Source of the DNA: Bacteroidia bacterium
GTDB taxonomy: Bacteria > Bacteroidota > Bacteroidia > B-17B0 > Aurantibacillaceae
DNA length: 64,000 nt
Direction: 5' to 3'
Assembly (NCBI GenBank): GCA_026003255.1
Contig: BPGX01000002.1
Coordinates: forward strand, 186,001-250,000
A program made the translations under genes and the position numbers. Position 1 is the stretch's first letter; each line of letters begins with the position of its first letter. Positions 59,773-64,000 of the stretch are shown in pieces. The notes beneath the pieces were generated by a model, which was not told the DNA's origin, made no database searches, and saw only the letters and a program-made list of their open reading frames with translations.

Positions 59773-62651
59773 AAAAATTTTTTTGGGGATTCTAATGTTA
59801 AAACAAAAGGAATATTTTTATCAACAAATGTTTTTAATATAGCATAAGCAATGCCTGATGTACCAAGAAATAAACCATTTAAACTATATTTGCCATTGGT
59901 AAATCCTGTTTTCCATTGATAATTTATCCCATATTTATTTGCTTCAGCTATTAGTTGATTATTTGTTTCACTGGCTATTTTATTGAAAATGCCTTTTAGA
60001 TTAAAATTTATTTCATTTAATATCAAAGCGTTTCCAAATAAACCATGACAGAGGCAATGAGAGGCATTTGGATTAGTATTGTTTATCAAATCAGAAGATA
60101 TGATTATGTTGTGAAGACAAAAATCAATGTCAGTTTTCTTTAAAAAAGTATAGAAATTTGCAAAAGAGAGTAAAATGCCGGAGGAGCCATGGCACCAAGA
60201 AGGTGAGGCAAAAGTTTTCTTTTTATATCTTAAATCTAACCAAGATTTATTTGTAGCATCATAGTTATTCTGAATTTTATTTATTACTTTTCGTATAAAA
60301 TCTATATCATTTTTATCATAGCCAAATGTTTCATGAAACTTACTTAATGCAAATAAAAAGCCTGCGTTTCCATGTGCAAATCCAATAAGTCCTTTAAATT
60401 TATATGAATTCCAATATATTTCATCTTGCTCTTTTATAGAGGTATCTATAAGATATTTTTTTACTAAATGAATACATTCTTCTAAATAAGTTGCATTGGT
60501 ATTTACATAATAATTCAATAAAAAAACTAATAAACCAGCAGCACCATTTACAACATCAAGATGGACATCCTCATTAATGTTTTTTTTGATAAAAGGTATT
60601 ACTTTATATTGAAAGATTTCATCAATGTCAATAATATGAACATTTAGTAATTCTTGATAATGCCATAAAAAATACAAAGATGAGAATGGATAGTTATAAG
60701 GAGAAAATAAATAATAAGATTTCTCAGGATTAAAATTATTAAATGATTTTAGAGATATATTTAATAAGTACTCAGAGATTTGTTTATACTGCTCATTTCT
60801 TGTAGAATTATATAAATATAAATAAAATAAACCGATACCATCAAAACCATCATAAATTCCAGGTTTTTTTATAGCAACTTCCCATTGTCCAGATCTGCCA
60901 ATGGAAAAATCTATCCATTGAAAGCCATTACTCATTTCTAATGAGTCATCAATAATTTTGTCGCCAATTAATTGAGCGCAGTTAACTATATTTTCATTGG
61001 TATAATAATATTTTGGTAAATTTTTATTGGTATTAACTTCAATTGGTGTATCAATATCTATTTTATCTATGCAAGCAATGGATTTTTCAATTAGAGATAC
61101 CTGAAAATTTAGTATGTTAGAATCAAAGCCATTAATTCTTCTTATTGTTGAGTGAATGCCCGATTCTTTAAATAAAAAAATTTTATCTTGCTTGTATTTT
61201 ACAAATAAGTCCTCTGGATTATATTGAAACAAGGGAATATCCATATTGTACAAACACTCTTTTTCTATTTGTATTAATTGCATGGGAAAGCAATCGGGGT
61301 CATATGTTTGTTCTAAATATTTAAAAAACTGCCACCGTTCGTTACTTGAAATTAATAAATCCGGATGAAGACTTTCATTTAATAATATGGAATAAATATT
61401 CGTATGTCTTAGTAATAGTCGTGATGTGCAACTAGATTGTTTTGAAATGTAAATTATTTGTTCAAGTAGCCATTCTTTATTTTGTAAAATAAAAGCAGCA
61501 GCGTCTCTAAATCCTTTAATAAGTAATGAGCAATATTCTTGTGGAGAATGTAAAATTGTTTCAGAAGGTAAATGGTTCGGTCTTAATTCTTTTTTAACTT
61601 GATAAATATATAATTGTCCATTATTATTAATCGCAAGTTTTGTATTATATTCAAAAAAATTTTTAGATCCTATTGTCGCGAAATTTATACCAGGATCATT
61701 AGCATTATTAGGTGTTAAAAAGGGTAATATTCCGGTTCCAATTACAGATTCTTTAAAAATATCTTCTATTTCTGGCAATATATCATTCACAGAATTTTTA
61801 AGTGTTGGCTTAAATATACATTCAAGATCTAAAAAAATCGGTATTCCATTATATGCAATAACATTATCTTTGATTATATCCGATATACCAAGAATATAAA
61901 AAAATGCCAAATATTTACCCAGTGTAATATAAAAGTCATCAACTTTCTCTGTGCTATTAACAGGGTAATATTCAACAAACTCTTCAAAATAATGATTGCC
62001 CTTTCCTAATCGTTTAATTGAAAGGTAAGGGATTGAATATCCTTTCTTATGAAGATTTCTTATAAACGAGTCAAATACGTCTATACTTGTGAAATCTTTT
62101 GTTTTATACATTAAACTTTTTCCATAGCTAAAAATAATTTTAGCATGAGCATTTCCATTATGATGAAAATCGCCAAGAGGCCAATCTATTTCAATAGGAA
62201 AACCATTAATTTTAAAGAAATGACAAATATTTTCTTTGCTTTTTTCTAAATTCAAAAAAAACACTTTAAAATAGTTGATACTCTGTCCTATTCTAGTATT
62301 TACAACTCTTTCGCATTCTTTATATGAATTAAAAGTTGTAAATAATAATTCTTTTTCTGAAAGGCTAAAAAAAACTCTATTGTATTTTTCATACTGAATA
62401 TTTGATGAATAAAGTAATGGAATTTTTAGAATATTAAAAATATATTTACTTATTTTTTGAGTGATAGAATTAAGTAATTCAGGAGATTTTTCAATTTCGC
62501 TGATTTGTTTTTTTAGTTCCCAATTAATAACTTGGGCAATGGATGGGAAAAATTCATCAGTAATTTCAACAAACTTGAATTCTTCACGATTTAATAAAAG
62601 TAAGAATGATTTTGAGCTTGCCCGCGATAGTATTTCCTTGATATAATTCAT
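59769..62651 (-). CDS. Class II lanthipeptide synthetase (LanM-like: DUF4135 dehydratase + LanC-like cyclase)
   Basis: GDFHHNGNAHAKIIFSYGKSLMYKTKD (DUF4135); C-terminal LanC-like domain with SWCHGSSG and HCLCHGLFGN Zn-ligand motifs. Confidence 0.9.
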   Translation of the reverse strand: MNYIKEILSRASSKSFLLLLNREEFKFVEITDEFFPSIAQVINWELKKQISEIEKSPELLNSITQKISKYIFNILKIPLLYSSNIQYEKYNRVFFSLSEKELLFTTFNSYKECERVVNTRIGQSINYFKVFFLNLEKSKENICHFFKINGFPIEIDWPLGDFHHNGNAHAKIIFSYGKSLMYKTKDFTSIDVFDSFIRNLHKKGYSIPYLSIKRLGKGNHYFEEFVEYYPVNSTEKVDDFYITLGKYLAFFYILGISDIIKDNVIAYNGIPIFLDLECIFKPTLKNSVNDILPEIEDIFKESVIGTGILPFLTPNNANDPGINFATIGSKNFFEYNTKLAINNNGQLYIYQVKKELRPNHLPSETILHSPQEYCSLLIKGFRDAAAFILQNKEWLLEQIIYISKQSSCTSRLLLRHTNIYSILLNESLHPDLLISSNERWQFFKYLEQTYDPDCFPMQLIQIEKECLYNMDIPLFQYNPEDLFVKYKQDKIFLFKESGIHSTIRRINGFDSNILNFQVSLIEKSIACIDKIDIDTPIEVNTNKNLPKYYYTNENIVNCAQLIGDKIIDDSLEMSNGFQWIDFSIGRSGQWEVAIKKPGIYDGFDGIGLFYLYLYNSTRNEQYKQISEYLLNISLKSFNNFNPEKSYYLFSPYNYPFSSLYFLWHYQELLNVHIIDIDEIFQYKVIPFIKKNINEDVHLDVVNGAAGLLVFLLNYYVNTNATYLEECIHLVKKYLIDTSIKEQDEIYWNSYKFKGLIGFAHGNAGFLFALSKFHETFGYDKNDIDFIRKVINKIQNNYDATNKSWLDLRYKKKTFASPSWCHGSSGILLSFANFYTFLKKTDIDFCLHNIIISSDLINNTNPNASHCLCHGLFGNALILNEINFNLKGIFNKIASETNNQLIAEANKYGINYQWKTGFTNGKYSLNGLFLGTSGIAYAILKTFVDKNIPFVLTLESPKKFL

Positions 62652-62669
62652 AATAAAAAATAGAGAAAA

Positions 62670-62693
62670 GGAGCAGCGTATACACGCTACTCC
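62670..62693 (-). terminator. Attenuator-like hairpin between the candidate precursor and lanM
   Basis: Minus strand GGAGTAGCGT-GTAT-ACGCTGCTCC followed by TTTTCTCTATTTTT. Confidence 0.7.
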
Positions 62694-62702
62694 CTCTAAC
62701 TT

Positions 62703-62945
62703 TTAATCTTCCAGACCAATAGCAAATTCACAATCTCCTGCAACTAATTTAAATCCTGAAGGGGATTCATCAGGATCTGCTTTTTGAATTTGTACAGTTG
62801 GTATATCAGGAAAGCAACAATGAACAGTAGTGCCATCGCATGGGCGGCCACTGCCAGTTCCGGTTGAACCCAATGCACCATTGTACCTTTCTACAAGAAA
62901 TTCAAGGTCTGATTTTTTCATTCTCATGATTTCTGTAAGTGCCAT
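62703..62945 (-). CDS. Candidate lanthipeptide precursor peptide
   Basis: 80 aa MALTEIMRMKKSDLEFLVERYNGALGSTGTGSGRPCDGTTVHCCFPDIPTVQIQ...; Ser/Thr/Cys-rich centre, directly upstream of lanM. Confidence 0.75.
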   Translation of the reverse strand: MALTEIMRMKKSDLEFLVERYNGALGSTGTGSGRPCDGTTVHCCFPDIPTVQIQKADPDESPSGFKLVAGDCEFAIGLED

Positions 62946-63069
62946 AATTTTAAAATTTAAGGTTATGCTTACTCTTTTTTTAGGATTTTCAGCGTCCTCC
63001 CTTTTTATTATTTATAATGCTCAATATTTAACGTAATTTTTTCATTTATATTGTAATTGTATATGTATT

Positions 63070-63127
63070 GGCACTAACGGTTTGCGGCTATGCGCCGTTT
63101 TAATGGCGTATAGCCGCTGTTAAGCGA
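63070..63127 (-). repeat. attC-like palindrome F (short form)
   Basis: CTAAC-GGTTT-GCGGCTATGCGCC-gttttaat-GGCGTATAGCCGC-T-GTTAAG; 46 bp from AAC to GTT, 12/13 bp stem. Confidence 0.8.
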
Positions 63128-63143
63128 AGTTACCTGAAACAAA

Positions 63144-63776
63144 TTATTCATTCTCCAATCTTAAAATTTCTTTTCTTATTTCTTCAATAACTTCAATATT
63201 ATGGATTTTTTTATTTTTACCTTCTGTTATTGAAATAATATAAAAAACTTTTCCACCATATTTTTGGGTAAACTTTTCATGAGTTTTCTTTTGCTGTTCT
63301 CTTTCGTTAATTATCTGAGTTATATATTCATAGCCCGCTGGTTTTATTTGGAGCCCAATATATTTATCCTTTATCTTAATAAAATAATCAACATTGTATC
63401 CTCTATCCCATTCATCTGGTGCAGGTTCGATTTTTATATTTAAAATATTTTGAAGCTGACCATAGATTGTTTGAATTTCAGATTGATAACCATCAAAGGT
63501 CCTATTAATTACAAGATTATAAATGAAGTTTATACAATCAGTTTCAGTTATATCCTCTATTTCAGCTTTGCATACATCCGTAACTTTAATAAATAAAGTT
63601 TTGCCAAGATATTAAAGATGTTCTCTCGGATATACATTTGAAAGGTAATAAGTTTCCCAATCTTCTTTTGTTTTAGGAGCACATTTTCTGATTAATTCTG
63701 CAACAGGGCCAACATTCTTCTTTTTAGTCAAGCCCCATCGCATATTCGCTTGATTTAATATCCATTCTTTTGGCAT
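63144..63776 (-). pseudogene. MjaI-type restriction endonuclease-like gene with one in-frame TAA
   Basis: MPKEWILNQANMRWGLTKKKNVGPVAELIRKCAPKTKEDWETYYLSNVYPREHL*YLGKTLFIKVTDVCKAEIEDITETDCINFIYNLVINRTFDGYQSEI...; stop at 63612-63614. Confidence 0.65.
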
Positions 63777-63991
63777 AATTCTTTTTTCTCCAATCTTAAA
63801 AACTTTTCTTTATAGTCATAATTTTTGGTCTTTTCAGCAACTGCTAAACCGCTTTTTATTAAGTAAGAATTGATAAATATTTTATTTTTCAAATAAACAT
63901 AAGCTTCTACTGGTTCGGTAGTGCCATTATTGCATTTATCAAATTTTATGATAACTTCTTTTCTTAGAAGCTTTTCTTTTAAATAGTTCAA
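63755..63991 (-). CDS. Small ORF resembling the C-terminal part of a thermonuclease (SNase)-like protein
   Basis: EAYVYLKNKIFINSYLIKSGLAVAEKTKNYDYKEKFLRLEKKE; may extend beyond the window. Confidence 0.4.
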   Translation of the reverse strand: MNYLKEKLLRKEVIIKFDKCNNGTTEPVEAYVYLKNKIFINSYLIKSGLAVAEKTKNYDYKEKFLRLEKKELCQKNGY

Positions 63992-64000
63992 AGTATTTTC

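Noticed and set aside
52579-63127. Interpretation of the palindromes as REP/BIME or ordinary MITE insertions
   Set aside because: Outer flanks of each element differ while boxes across each gene block match, which simple insertion does not explain. Kept as the alternative hypothesis to test.
51800-64000. Integron integrase or other tyrosine recombinase near the array
   Set aside because: No ORF in the window shows an integrase-like sequence; it could lie outside the window.
1-64000. CRISPR arrays
   Set aside because: No regular 25-40 bp repeats with unique spacers; tandem repeats found are coding (22522-22674).
1-64000. tRNA or rRNA genes
   Set aside because: No convincing cloverleaf or rRNA sequence recognised by eye; a tRNA scan was not possible.

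Overview
AT-rich Bacteroidota chromosome segment, identified by T9SS C-terminal sorting domains, PorX and TAnnTTTG promoter boxes. Roughly 0-51.5 kb is mostly ordinary core genome: yidC (5' truncated), hemA, a hemC-hemD fusion, hemJ, purC, tsaE, rnr, porX and several large T9SS-sorted proteins. Three things stand out. (1) About 52.5-63.1 kb is an array of minus-strand gene cassettes separated by six attC-like imperfect palindromes. Five of these are 123-125 bp from AAC to GTT and one is 46 bp. As in integron cassettes, the outer boxes match across each gene segment, not across each palindrome. No integrase is visible, so it looks like a CALIN-type array. One cassette of about 4.46 kb carries a class II lanthipeptide synthetase (LanM-like), a small Cys-containing candidate precursor and a HExxH peptidase. 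(2) A perfectly spaced promoter motif, TTGTCAGGAAAAA-N10-CAWCTATATATT, occurs three times on the minus strand: before a bufferin-like/MNIO RiPP operon that encodes an ECF sigma factor and a ZAS-like protein, before a nine-gene thioredoxin/peroxiredoxin operon, and before a mercury-resistance operon. This suggests one ECF regulon. (3) Homopolymer-associated frameshifts split two genes: an A10 tract in a T9SS metalloprotease and an A8 tract in a glycosyltransferase. A MITE-like repeat family with shared terminal inverted repeats is also present. All product calls come from reading translations and motifs; no database search was run.
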